Assembly: GCF_035046485.1 (NCBI RefSeq)
Contig: NC_085137.1
Coordinates: 254,036,733-254,100,732 of the forward strand
Direction of reading: 5' to 3'
Length of the DNA stretch: 64,000 bases
Origin: Aedes albopictus
Lineage: Eukaryota; Arthropoda; Insecta; Diptera; Culicidae
In this document: one piece after another, positions 1 to 10,015 of the stretch
Position numbering within the stretch: position 1 is the stretch's first letter
Layout: the number at the start of each line of letters is the position of its first letter
Notes under the pieces: model-generated
Database searches by the model: none
Told to the model about the DNA's origin: nothing
Seen by the model: only the letters and a program-made list of their open reading frames with translations
Made by a program: the position numbers and the translations under genes

Positions 1-1758
1 TTCGTTTCGGATTCCACATTGCCGCAAATATCGCTTCATGTCATGATTCACGTACTCCGTCCCGTTGTCACTTCTCAATCGCTTCACTCGCCTACCTGTT
101 TGGGTCTCTGCATACGCTTGAAAATCTTTGAAGCATTCCAGCACTTCCGTCTTCGATCGAATGAAGTAGATAAAGCACTTCCTGCTGCAATCGTCGACGA
201 AGGTAAGGAAGTACTTGCTGCCTCCTACGGAAGTCGTTTCCATGGGACCACACAGATCACTGTGGACGAGATCCAACACCTCTGCTGCTCTGGCCCCTTT
301 GAATTTGAACGGTTGACGTTGACGCTTCCCTTCCAAGCACGGAATGCACGCCGGCATATCGGATTCGTCGAATTGCACACCACAGACCATACTGCGAAGT
401 TGCTTTAAACTGTATGCATTCAAGTGCCCCATGCGGCGATGCCATAATCCGATGTCCTCCTTGGGCGTCGCGATGCACGATACATTTCTTCCGGTTTGGC
501 GGAGACGATATAGTCCGCCTTGCTGATCACCAACAGCCACAATCCGACCGGTCTGGTCGAAAACTTCACACACGTCCTTGGAAAACACCACCTGATGACC
601 ACGACTGCAGATCTTGTGCACGGATAAAAGATTCATCGCCAGTTCCGGAATGCACAGCACTTCCGAAACATCGAGCACTTCGGTTGCATCACCCAAGTCG
701 GCTTTGATTATCACGTTGCCCTTAGCAACGACTGGTGTCTCCATGTTGTTTGCAACTATGACACTATCACTCACCTCTTCTGCTTCTTTCAGGATTGCTT
801 TTTCGCGACACATGTGGGACGACGTGCCGGAATCGAAAATCCACTCACCCGGATTTCCACGACGATGTTGGACCATGAACGCCGAGTGTCTGTCCTCGTG
901 GTGTCCTCGTGGTTCCATTTTGCCTTCTCGCTGGCACTCTGAGGCGTAATGACCCGGCTGGTTACACCGGAAACACTTCACGTTGCTCTTGTTCGGTTTC
1001 GTTGACTTTGGCTTCGCTCCGGGTTGGCCATAGAACGCCCGTCCAGACTCGCTCTCAGAGTCGTCAGGCCACTTTACATCCTGCAGTATCTTCGCACGTA
1101 TCGTATCTGCTCGCATCTGGATCCCGGACGCTTCCAGGCCCATGATCATGGGCTCATACTGTTTCGGCAAGCCCATCAGCAGAATGCTGGACATCCACCG
1201 ATCGTTCACCTCGAATCCAATCTGCGCCAGTTTGTGCCTGGTGGACATCAGCTGGTTGACGTAGTCCTCCACCGTAGCACAATCCACTAATTTTACTCCG
1301 GTCAGTTGCCGAAGTAGTCCGAATTCCCGGATGTATCCGCTGTCCTGGAATGCAGCCTTCAAACTGTCCCATGCTTCCTTGGCCGTTGCAGCGTTCTGGA
1401 CAAGGCTGTAGTTCGTCGGATCGATGCTCAAACAAATGGTTGCAAGCGCACGCTCCGAAAGCTCTTCCGTCGGGTTGTCCGTCTTGATGGCCGCCCACGT
1501 ACCTTCTCGGATCATCACCATTTTGATTGCGAAGGACCAGGAGCTGTAGTTTTCCTGCCCTCGTAACCGCTCCGCCAATGGCAACGATAGGCTTCCTCCC
1601 GCTGGTAGGATTCTTGAATTCGTCGCCACCGGTGCTCCTCCAACGGAATCCGCTTGCTGGCTTCCTGCTCCTGCTGTTCCGGCCGGACCTCCGGCGCCTG
1701 GAAGTGCTTCTGAGCTGCTACCGTTCATGCTTCGTGTTGGAGTTCTCTGGAGCGACAT
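1..1758 (-). CDS. Ty1/copia retrotransposon gag-pol, 5' part, runs off window
   Basis: Polyprotein of a copia-type LTR retrotransposon, read right to left. The frame stays open from an ATG at 1758 to the window edge (586 codons, no stop seen). In order it shows a UBN2-like Gag (about residues 60-250), a CCHC zinc knuckle (CFRCNQPGHYASEC, near 960-1000), an aspartic protease core (FDSGTSSHM), the GAG-pre-integrase H/H/C/C finger (WHRRMGHLN...CIPCLEGK) and the start of the integrase core. The first catalytic Asp is in LVHSDLCGPM and the second in SDNGTEYVNHD. Reverse transcriptase and RNase H would lie outside the window, which fits the copia order (integrase before RT). The ATG was chosen because it is the first in-frame Met after the primer-binding site. 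The open frame suggests a fairly young copy. Confidence 0.93.
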   Translation of the reverse strand, partial: MSLQRTPTRSMNGSSSEALPGAGGPAGTAGAGSQQADSVGGAPVATNSRILPAGGSLSLPLAERLRGQENYSSWSFAIKMVMIREGTWAAIKTDNPTEELSERALATICLSIDPTNYSLVQNAATAKEAWDSLKAAFQDSGYIREFGLLRQLTGVKLVDCATVEDYVNQLMSTRHKLAQIGFEVNDRWMSSILLMGLPKQYEPMIMGLEASGIQMRADTIRAKILQDVKWPDDSESESGRAFYGQPGAKPKSTKPNKSNVKCFRCNQPGHYASECQREGKMEPRGHHEDRHSAFMVQHRRGNPGEWIFDSGTSSHMCREKAILKEAEEVSDSVIVANNMETPVVAKGNVIIKADLGDATEVLDVSEVLCIPELAMNLLSVHKICSRGHQVVFSKDVCEVFDQTGRIVAVGDQQGGLYRLRQTGRNVSCIATPKEDIGLWHRRMGHLNAYSLKQLRSMVCGVQFDESDMPACIPCLEGKRQRQPFKFKGARAAEVLDLVHSDLCGPMETTSVGGSKYFLTFVDDCSRKCFIYFIRSKTEVLECFKDFQAYAETQTGRRVKRLRSDNGTEYVNHDMKRYLRQCGIRNE

Positions 1759-1852
1759 CAATTTTCTTCCTGTATAAAAATCTTGAAATTTTCAATTCTT
1801 CACATCGGCGAAAAATTTTTCTTCAATTGTTTGTCCGTTGCTATGGTGCCAC

Positions 1853-1864
1853 AGGCCCATAACC
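1853..1864 (-). other. Primer-binding site of the copia element (initiator-tRNA type)
   Basis: On the minus strand GGTTATGGGCC directly follows the LTR end. This resembles the primer-binding site of copia-like elements that use an internal fragment of initiator tRNA-Met. That comparison is from memory of the family; the sequence and its position are seen directly. Confidence 0.7.
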
Positions 1865-1951
1865 TGAAGGAAAACACGTGTGGTTGCAACGGAATGACAA
1901 ACTAGAATGATTTATTAAACTTAAATAATTCAAGGGTTACTATGACCAACA
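1865..1951 (-). repeat. 5' LTR of the copia element
   Basis: On the minus strand the segment begins TGTTGG and ends TTCA, so it has TG...CA ends. It holds an AATAAA signal and abuts the primer-binding site. It is short (87 bp) for a copia LTR, so it may be truncated. The second LTR is outside the window. The outer boundary at 1951/1952 is supported by the other inverted-repeat arm: the sequence around 13237 continues past this point without the element. Confidence 0.65.
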
Positions 1952-2021
1952 CAATCTTTTTGCACGGATCATTTTGATAAGCTGTCTTCTCCTTATGGAA
2001 TTCATAGACACAGGTAGACAA

Positions 2022-2321
2022 TCTATATATATATAAATGAGTTTGAAGTTCCTTTGAGGCAACAAAACTCACGAACGGATGAACCGATCAGCATGACTCT
2101 TGCACGGCTCGATTCGTATTCATGGTGGCTGTGTTTATATGCAGAAAAAGTTACGAAAATTATTTAAAAAGTATAAAAATTGTGAAAATACTGATTGTTA
2201 TGAGCCGGGAAGAAATTCAACGTGATTGAAATGAAATCAATCTAGAGTGCGTTGCTGCGATGACCTCAACAATTGTCAAACCACCACAGCTTGGCAAGAC
2301 GAAGTTTGACGGGACAGCTAG
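2022..2321 (+). mobile_element. Non-autonomous Helitron
   Basis: 300 bp starting TCTATATATATA and ending GACGGGACAGCTAG, so a 5' TC and a 3' CTAG as in Helitrons. It lies between a host A (2021) and T (2322). The right arm of the giant inverted repeat keeps the unoccupied site: its reverse complement near 13165 reads GACGATTTATG where this arm reads GACAA-element-TTTATG. It has no coding capacity, so it would depend on a Rep/helicase from elsewhere. Confidence 0.88.
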
Positions 2322-2691
2322 TTTATGATATTTTTTTTAAATTTTGGATGTACTCCGATAATTTACTTCGGATTTTTTTGGTTAGAAAATGAAATGTCAT
2401 TCCCCCTGGAACAGGTGGTAGAAACTGTTTCGCTTTGATTCGCATTCTTCTATCAGACGTGAAGTGGTGTAGTGTATAAGATAGAAGATCGTGGCACTCA
2501 AGATCCTGGTATCAAATCTGAACCTAGAGCAACTTTTTTTTTTAATAAAAACATTGTCAATAACGAAATGAAGTAGAATTCCAATAATATTTATTGAAGA
2601 GGCTTTGGAAGTTGTGTTCTTAATGATATTCAATTAATATCGAATTGATTGAACAGTAGTGCCAATCAGTTCATACATATCATTATATGTA

Positions 2692-2899
2692 TTGCGCATT
2701 GCGCGGTTATAAGTGCGACGATGAAGTGCGGAATCTCAAATAAAAGTGCGATTTTGCGTCAGATCGTTCCGGTGTCTTCACCGGACTTATTCATTAGCTC
2801 GTGATGAATAAGTGCGGTGAAGACACCGGAACGATTTGATGCAATATCGCACTTTTATTTGAGATTCCGCACTTTGTCGCAGTCCAGTTAGCAATGCAA
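2692..2899. mobile_element. Foldback MITE, copy 1 (TIR TTGCGCA, TA duplication)
   Basis: Almost palindromic 208-bp element with TA on both sides (2690-2691 and 2900-2901). The arms share GAAGTGCGGAATCTC and CGGTGTCTTC, with a short loop around 2800. A second member of the family lies at 35662-35898. No coding capacity. Confidence 0.8.
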
Positions 2900-3292
2900 T
2901 AAACTATAACATCGGAGTGAATCCCTGCAAAACGATCCCGATCCACCGCCAACCAATTTGTCCACGGCAGAGCCTTCCTATATAATGGTTCGACCGAGGG
3001 TTCGACCAACGTGGTCCGTGATCCAGTACTTTGAGGGCAAGAGGAATTTCCTGTGGCGGTAGATTGGGATCGACCTTCATGGGTCTGCCTACTAAAAAAT
3101 CTAAGACTGCGGCAGCCAATTATTCAAAACCGAGAGAGAATAAACGATGGTTTTTTTTTTTCGTTGTGATATGTAAATAAACAACCGTTTTCTCTCGTTG
3201 TCATGGTCACTTAATTGGCGGACTCAGTCTTGCTTCGATGAGAAAGGGCGAAGCAAACTGACATTAAAAGCGTGGCGTCAGAAACACCAGGA

Positions 3293-3688
3293 TTGGGCGA
3301 TTTCACTGGGGGAACGACTGGCGTCACAAAAAATTCGCCAGCATCGTATTGATTGTTGGTACAACCAACAATTCTGGAGCTCGATTTGATTAGGTCGTAT
3401 GTGCTTTTGTCGATTAAAAATTCGATCAGTTGGATTTGCTTATTATAGCGAAAACCGTTGAAATTGAGCAAAGTTGATACATACAGCAGAATCCTCACAA
3501 AACAGGCTTTCTGTTCCATCATTAAAAGTTTGCAAAATATCTGCCATTTTGCTACAATGACTAAAATAAACTGATCGAATGTTATATCGACAAAAGCACA
3601 TACGACCTATTCAAATCGAGCTCCAGAATTAATATGAAACTGGCGAATTTATTGTGTCGCCAGTCGTTCCCCCAGTAAGTTCGCCCAA
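3293..3688. mobile_element. Foldback MITE with TIR TTGGGCGA
   Basis: 396-bp element with long inverted termini. The left end TTGGGCGATTTCACTGGGGG matches the reverse complement of the right end, and symmetry continues inward through GCTCGATTTGATTAGGTCG. TA follows on the right (3689-3690); the left dinucleotide is GA. The right inverted-repeat arm shows the uninterrupted site (CCAGTATAGGGAACTG near 12590), so TA was probably duplicated and one copy mutated. A related end lies at 13488. Confidence 0.75.
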
Positions 3689-3969
3689 TAGGGAACTGCA
3701 CGCCGCGGTTGCTAGGGAAAATTCTTTTAAGTCCTTGACGTTTCGTGGCCTTGTTGTTTACGATTTGGACTTAGAAAAATTTTGCTGGTTTTACTGAGGT
3801 GCACCCAGGTGGGCAGGGTGGCTTTGATTGAAATTATCAACGCGTGGTTCGTGGGTGGCGGAATGCGCGCGTTCGGGCTCCTACTTGCAAGATTATGAAA
3901 CCTGACTTGACTACAGTTATGAAGTTCAGCAATTTGTAAGGCATGATTAGCTGATGTCAAGATGAATCA

Positions 3970-4660
3970 TTGACCACATGGTCACCACTGGCCACTCCGG
4001 GAACTTCCGGGATGACCCGAAACAACCTGGAGAACCGGTGATAGGGGTCAATTACGTTTATTTAGCAAAACATGATGAAAAACACCACGGCTCTTTTTTT
4101 ATGATTTTTCGTCAATTCACTTGTGACTGCATAGCAATACTGGCCATGGTTCCCATGTGCCACTTTCGAAACTTCCGGGATGCCCTGAAGAACCGACATT
4201 AGAGGATAATCATATTCTAACAGAAAAATGTGTCATGCGACGGATCTTCCTTCATGAATTTTCATAGATATGTTTGAGGTTGTATCGATGCTAGACATGG
4301 CCCCCATTATTGGCCACTTCTGGAACATCCAGGTACCCCGACGGAAACGACAACAAAAGCTTATTACGATCATACAACAAAACATGTAATGTGACCATCA
4401 TGATTTTTAATTCCTATGTATGTGGTCGTATCAAAAGTGGCCACACTCTTGGTTGACCATTTCTGAAACTTTCTGGGGCGCCCTGAGGGAACCGATGGCC
4501 AGAATCAATTTGGTTCATTCAGCGACGGTTTCATCATGTTTTTCGAGAATATGCTTGTGGTTACTGCTAAAACTTAGAGAATGTCCTCAAGAGACTGATG
4601 GCATATTGAACAAACGCGTTCATATGACAAAATGTGGTGTGTAACGCATCTTGGCTAGGT
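3970..4660. repeat. Diverged tandem repeat, unit about 150 bp
   Basis: A motif like GAACTTCCGGGATGCCC recurs at about 4009, 4166, 4323, 4470 and 4568, preceded by TGGCCAC-like words. Spacings are roughly 157, 157, 147 and 98 bp. The mirror copy lies at about 11620-12310 in the other arm. The short reading frames here are by-products of the repeat, not genes. Confidence 0.65.
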
Positions 4661-4689
4661 CCAGAGAAATATCTGACAGGATAAAATAA

Positions 4690-6260
4690 TGCCTGATGGA
4701 ACTTCCGAAGGATTCCCTGGCGTAATTCCTGGAGGAATCCCTTTCAAAATGTTTGAAGGCATCCTCAACGGAATTTCTTGAGAAACGTCCGTCTGGGAAT
4801 TCCTCCGGGTTCTCCTCCTCCAATTCCTCCAGGAGTTTCTCTAAGAGTTCATCCTAAATTGTTTCCTTAAGTAAGTATGAGAGTTTCTTCCAAAACTTCT
4901 CCGGGAATTTCTTCTGTAATTCCGCACAAAGTCCTTCCTGGAACTCCTCTGGGAGTTTCTTCTTAAGTTCCTCTGGAATTCCCCCCGGCAGTCCCTTTTA
5001 AATTACACCAGGAGTTTCACGTAGAATTTCACTGTGAGTTTGTCATAATTTCCCCCGAGAGTTTATGCTGAAATTCTTCCACAGGCAGTTTCTCATGAAA
5101 TTCCTCCGGGAATTTCCCCAGGAATTCCTACGTAAGATGCTTGTAGAATTTCTTTAGTTCATTCTAGAATATCTCTGGAAGTTCCTTCTGAAATTCCTCC
5201 GAGAGTTCATCCTGGAATTCTTCCGGGAGTTCACTCTGAAGTTCACGCGGAAACTCCAACGGTAGTTCGACCTAGAATTTATCTTAGAGTTCGCCATAGT
5301 ATTCCTTCAGAGTACCATCCGGGAGTTTCCTCCTAGAATTCCTCTTGAAATTCCTCATGGAACTTCCTGGATCCCAAAAATGCTTCAGGAGTTTATCACA
5401 GAATTGCTCGGATGTTCCTCTTGAAAAACGTCCGGGAGTTCCTTCAGGAAATCTTCCGGAAGTTCCTCTGGAAGTTCGTCCTGCAATTTCTCCTAAAGTT
5501 GTTTCTGGAATTCTTTCTGGAAATTCTTCTGGAATCCTTCTAGGAGTATCTCTGGAGTTAATCTGAGAATTCCTCCCAAAATTCCTCCTTTCTTACCGAA
5601 ATTTCTCTGAAGGGTCACTTTGAAACACCTTCTGAAATTCCCACAGGAGTTGCTCGTGAAATTTCTCATTAAATTTCACAGGGGACTCTACTTTTATTTC
5701 TTAGGGGGGTTTGCCTTAGAATATCTCTAGGAGTTTCTCCTAAAACTCTGGGACTTCGTATTGAAATTCCTTCTGGAGTTCCTCCTCCTCTGAGAGTTCA
5801 CGCTGGAGCCCCTACGAGAGTTCATCCTAAAATCCTCCGGGAGTAAGTCATAGTATTACTTCGGATTCTCCACTTGAATACTCTCCACGAGTATCCTCCT
5901 GGTACCTCTATGAGAGTTCCTCGAAGATCCTGGAATTTCTCTATGAGTTCGTTATATTATGTCTTCGGATGTTCCTCTTGAATACCCTCCTGGAATTCCT
6001 TCGAGAGTTCCTCATGAAATGTTACCAGGAGTCCCTTCTGAAATTTCTCTAGGAATTCCTTCTGGCAGATCCTCCTGGAAATCATCAGATAGTTCCTCCT
6101 AGAATTCCTGCGGAAATCCTTTCGGTAGTTCCTCCTGAAACTACTTCGTGAGTTCATCCTAGAATTTCACAGGGAGTTTCTCATGATATTCCTGCGAGAG
6201 TTTATGCTGGAATTTCTTCGGGAGTTCCTTCTTGAGTTTCTTAGGTTATCCTTTTGAAAT
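4690..6260. repeat. AATTCCTCC-type minisatellite, left arm
   Basis: Irregular tandem array built from words such as GGAATTCCTCC, GGAGTTC and TTCCTCCTGAAATTC, about 12-15 bp per unit. Low-complexity frames in it (for example 5345-5566) translate to repetitive Ser/Pro/Arg-rich peptides and are not genes. The same array type fills 9840-11600 and 61750-64000. Confidence 0.85.
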
Positions 6261-6278
6261 TCCTTCATTCCTTTGAAA

Positions 6279-6379
6279 TGCCTGATGGAACTTCCGGAGG
6301 ATTCCCTGGCGTAATTCCTGGAGGAATCCCTTTCAAAATGTTTGAAGGCATCCTCAACGGAATTTCTTGAGAAACGTCT
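6279..6379. repeat. 100-bp direct duplication of 4688-4787
   Basis: The block beginning TGCCTGATGGAACTTCC and ending TTGAGAAACGTC appears at both places with one or two changes. The second copy lies just inside the inner end of the left arm, so the inverted repeat stops where this duplication begins. From 6380 to 6898 there is diverged minisatellite and no gene. Confidence 0.8.
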
Positions 6380-7917
6380 GGCAAAATGTTTGAGGAATCT
6401 CTGACTAATATATTGAGGAAATCTCTGTTGGAATTGTTGAATAAATATCTGGCAGAGATAATCCAGATGCAGTGCATTGCCCTTGCGGAACTCCTAGATG
6501 AATCTCTTTAAAAAAAAAACCCAGATGGAATTCAAGAGCAGTAATTTGCGTAAATTTTAGAGGAGTCCTTAGCGGAGTTCCTGTATGAATTTCTTAGCGG
6601 AGTTCCTGTATGGCGGAATTTCTAAAGAAATTTTGAGAGGAATTGCAGCAGTAATCACCTGCAGTACTCTTTTTTTACCCCCGCTGTTGGGGGAATGAAG
6701 CAGCACTCTAAGAGCAACCCCTGATGGATTTCCAGGATAAACACCACTGATAAACACCCTGATAAACACCACGAAGAATACCCTCCGGAACTGTTGGAGA
6801 AATTTCTGGAAGAACTTCTAGCTGAACTTCTGGAGCAGTCAGTGGTGGAATTCAAGATAAATTACTAGTGAATCTTCAGAAAAATCCCTGGTGAAACATG
6901 TAACTATTTATTGAACCGGACAATCTCACAGTAACAGGAGACCCCTCGAACTGGGTCTCAGGGTCGGCTTGCTACTGGGTAAGCTGAGGGGCTACGCGAA
7001 CAAGATGTGCAGAGTACGGTCACCTGACTAGTGCTATTGTGAAAAGCTATTAAAAGATTGATTTGAATAGAAAACCTAGGATTTTATTAACAAGCTAGTC
7101 TATTGTGGGGTTGAGGGTGGATTAAGTTTATTGAGCTCTACTTCTATTGTGGGTATGGGTGTGTGGAATTTACAAGCTTTCACGTACCGGTACTACTGCT
7201 TCTCCTTCTTGGCGGCCGACGATCTGCTGAGGTCCCGCGAGCGCTCGCTGATGCTGCTGACAGGATAGGTCTTTGGGCGAACAGGTGGTAAGTTTCTCGG
7301 CAACTATACGGTTTTGCCGTGGGGTTCGGTGTCTTGACCGAAAGCTAGGCGTCCTCCCTCCTTGACGGCAATCGACACGGTCCAGGACGGTACCGGAATG
7401 ACCGTGCCGAGAGGGGAAAAGCTCCTTGACTTTTAGGGAATTTGCCCGAGCTTCGAACCTCCTTAGGACCAGTATGGTCAGAGGTAATTCTGGTCTCCTT
7501 TACGGTTTAGGCGTAGCAGACTCTCGTCTACCAGGCCGAATCGTGTGCTTGCTGGAGGGGCGCGCCCTACCAGCCAAGATGGCGGATTAATGATACACGG
7601 AAAAAGGTCCTATGAGGGTATACCAAAAATTACTAGCCGTACTAACTATCTGGTCATTAGATTTAAGCTCGATTTAAGCACAACTCCTACCTGATGTAAT
7701 ACAATTCTTCTCCACTTCAAACGGTTACCACTTTTATCTTAAAGGACACTTTGGACCAATCTTGAGCACACGAACGCCTTTTTACTAGTGAAGCGATGGC
7801 GCTTCCTAAACTAGCTTTGACCCCTTTATCATATTTTCCTCCCCCCCCCCCCTTCTAATTTCCTCGCTAATGGGGTTGGGGGTTGTTGCCACCTATTTAC
7901 TGTAATACGCCTGCTGA

Positions 7918-9291
7918 CAGGCCCGGATTTAAGGGGGGGCAAAGGGGGCAAGTGCCCCGGGCCCCCCCATGAAGGGGGCCCCCCAAGAATCCGAAATACA
8001 ATTTATATTTTTCAACGAAATCATATAAAATTCACGTGAATGAGCGTTCATATTTTAAACAAAGCCCCTATAGCCACAGCTGTTAAGGTGTGGATATTCA
8101 GCATGACCATACTAAGGGTGACGCGTTCAATTCCCGGTCGTTCCAAGAACTTTTCGTAAAGGAAAATCCTTGACTTCCTTAGGAAAAGAGTGTCTTCGTG
8201 TCTGCCACACGGAATGCACATACGAAATGATCATTGACAAAGGAAACTCTTTGTTAATAACAGTTCCACAGTTACTGTGGAAGTGCTCATGAAACACTAA
8301 GGTAAGAAGCAGTGTCCCAGTGAGGACGTCACACTAAAAAAAGAACTTATAATAGGGTTCCTGAAGGTATCTAAACTATGTATTTTTGGCCATTTATCTG
8401 GATTTTCTCTTAAGAATAATTCGAAATCAAAAGTTTCATAATTTTTGGTGCAGTATTTAAAAAATATGCGATTTTCTCTAAAAACCCTTGAAAGTTCTTA
8501 TCGAGTGGAAACACTTTTCCGTGACTTCAAGTTGCTACAAAAACTGTCTCTTAGCAGAAGTGCAAGAAAGATTAAGCTTTTGAGTAATTGTACATCAATA
8601 TAAATTTCAATAGTTTCACAAATTTATCTATTATTTCACAATGATTTTACAATTCTACATACGTTTGTTGATTATGATTATATTTTGAAACAAATGCCTT
8701 ATACTTATCTGCATCATTTCGCTGCTATCATGGAAAAGAGAAGATGATGAATTCTGGAGATGTTTGGGAGTTAAGGCTGGTTTTGAAAACCGAGTGTCCT
8801 GGAAACTGTAACTTTCCATATCTTTATGTTTGGTTTTACTGAAGATATTAAGATTTATTGCTACAGTTGCTCCCAAGAGACTAATCTTTGTATAATCTGA
8901 ATTTTGAAATACTCGTCGATCTCGTGCAATCTCAAATAAAGTTGCTGCATGTTTTAGTAGAATTTAAACTGAACGTTAAGTTCTTAAACTTGTATAAATG
9001 TTTTCAATTCGAATGAAAGTTTAAAATATATGTGCTATCTGAACGAGATGTCATTTACGCTAGCATTTTGACATTTGTGTCAAATATCAAATTAAATGTT
9101 CGAACAATTTTCTATTTGTAGGAATTTTGGAGAAGTTCACAAATCAGAAGCTTTCAATATTAGGCCTAAAATAATACATAAGATTAGGAAAAAAAACGTA
9201 ATTGTATTGTTAATTTTTTTCGAAATTTTGATTCTGGGGGCCCATTTTTTAGGGTTTGCCCCGGGCCCCCCGAGGCCTAAATCCGGCACTG
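7918..9291 (+). mobile_element. Non-autonomous hAT element
   Basis: Ends are CAGGCCCGGATTTA on the left and, reverse-complemented, CAGTGCCGGATTTAGG on the right. A perfect 8-bp duplication CCTGCTGA (7910-7917 and 9292-9299) flanks it. G/C-rich runs lie just inside both ends. These are hAT traits. The 1374-bp interior has no transposase-like frame, and a tRNA-derived SINE sits at about 8064-8342. Confidence 0.88.
8064..8342 (+). mobile_element. tRNA-derived SINE, Feilai-like, nested in the hAT element
   Basis: A polymerase III B-box-like motif (GTTCAATTCCC, 8125-8135) follows a tRNA-like head. The 3' end reads GTGTCCCAGTGAGGACGTCAC and then an A-rich tail, similar to what I recall of the mosquito Feilai SINE. 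Boundaries are approximate. Confidence 0.6.
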
Positions 9292-9579
9292 CCTGCTGAC
9301 CCACTGATCGTTTATGCCCTGCCCACAGCTTGCATACAACTTCACCCTCTAGCTTGTAATCTTTGTTTTTTTTTTTTTTTTTATACTCTAGACAATTTAA
9401 AATTAACTGACTATAACAATTACATGATTTTAACTATTTAAATTTATTGACATCTATCGTCGCTTCTCTACCAACCTTATACAAACATAACAAAATTTAA
9501 CACTAGAGACGTGACAGTTTCCAAGACAAAAGCACGAATTAAAATAAAACTAAAGATTTGTAACAAACGGTTACAAACA

Positions 9580-10015
9580 CTACGCACAATCCTTTACGAA
9601 ACTCATGGAATGATACATGGTGGAGCTTCTGGAAAAATAACTGGCACAGCATCTGTCAGAAATCACTAGCGCCACAAATTATTTTTAACGACTTTTGATA
9701 GGGATTTCTCCAGGAACAAGACCAGGGAATCTCCCAGAAGTTCCTTAACTTTGGTGTAGCTAGAGCGGCCACCAGGATCCGAACAATCAGAGGAACATTT
9801 GAAGAAATACTCTTACGAACTCTCGATGGTATTACAGGAAGGACTACCGAAGGAATTCTAGGAGAAATCGCCATAGGAATTTTGGGAGGAAATCCCAGGG
9901 GAACTTCTACGGAAATTCCAGGTCAAACTCCCGTGGGAATTTTAGGAGAAACTTCCGTTGACTTTCTAGGAGAAATTCCACGAGCAGCTCCCGCAGGAAT
10001 TCCTCGAGGAAATCC
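9580..10015. other. Loop DNA between solo LTR and right arm
   Basis: From about 9700 this is AATTCC-type minisatellite. I see no gene and no clear match to the left-hand loop flank (6380-6898). Confidence 0.6.

Larger units (their letters stand above)
1952..6267 (+). repeat. Left arm of a giant inverted repeat
   Basis: The reverse complement of 10016-13237. The inner part (about 3690-6267 against 10016-12596) is nearly identical: conceptual translations of five separate stretches match with at most one residue changed. The outer part (1952-3290) is more diverged and interrupted. It carries a Helitron at 2022-2321, a segment at about 2416-3120 without counterpart, and a foldback MITE at 3293-3688, all absent from the right arm. 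No gene is visible. The stretch 2322-2691 holds only arm sequence and AT-rich DNA. Confidence 0.9.
6899..9575. mobile_element. Probable solo LTR, interrupted by a hAT element
   Basis: The unit starts TGTAAC and ends GTTACA and is flanked by the 4-bp duplication AACA (6895-6898 and 9576-9579), as expected for a Ty3/gypsy-type LTR. Without the nested hAT (7918-9291 plus its 8-bp duplication) it is about 1.3 kb. It has no long reading frame and no recognisable primer-binding site. Orientation is uncertain. A non-coding element with gypsy-like ends is an alternative. Confidence 0.5.

Noticed and set aside
4620..6157. Short reading frames in the minisatellite, mirrored in the other arm
   Set aside because: Low-complexity translations of repeat units. 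The apparent conservation between arms only reflects DNA identity.
7845..7860. Homopolymer C run as a regulatory site
   Set aside because: Simple low-complexity run, with no supporting context.
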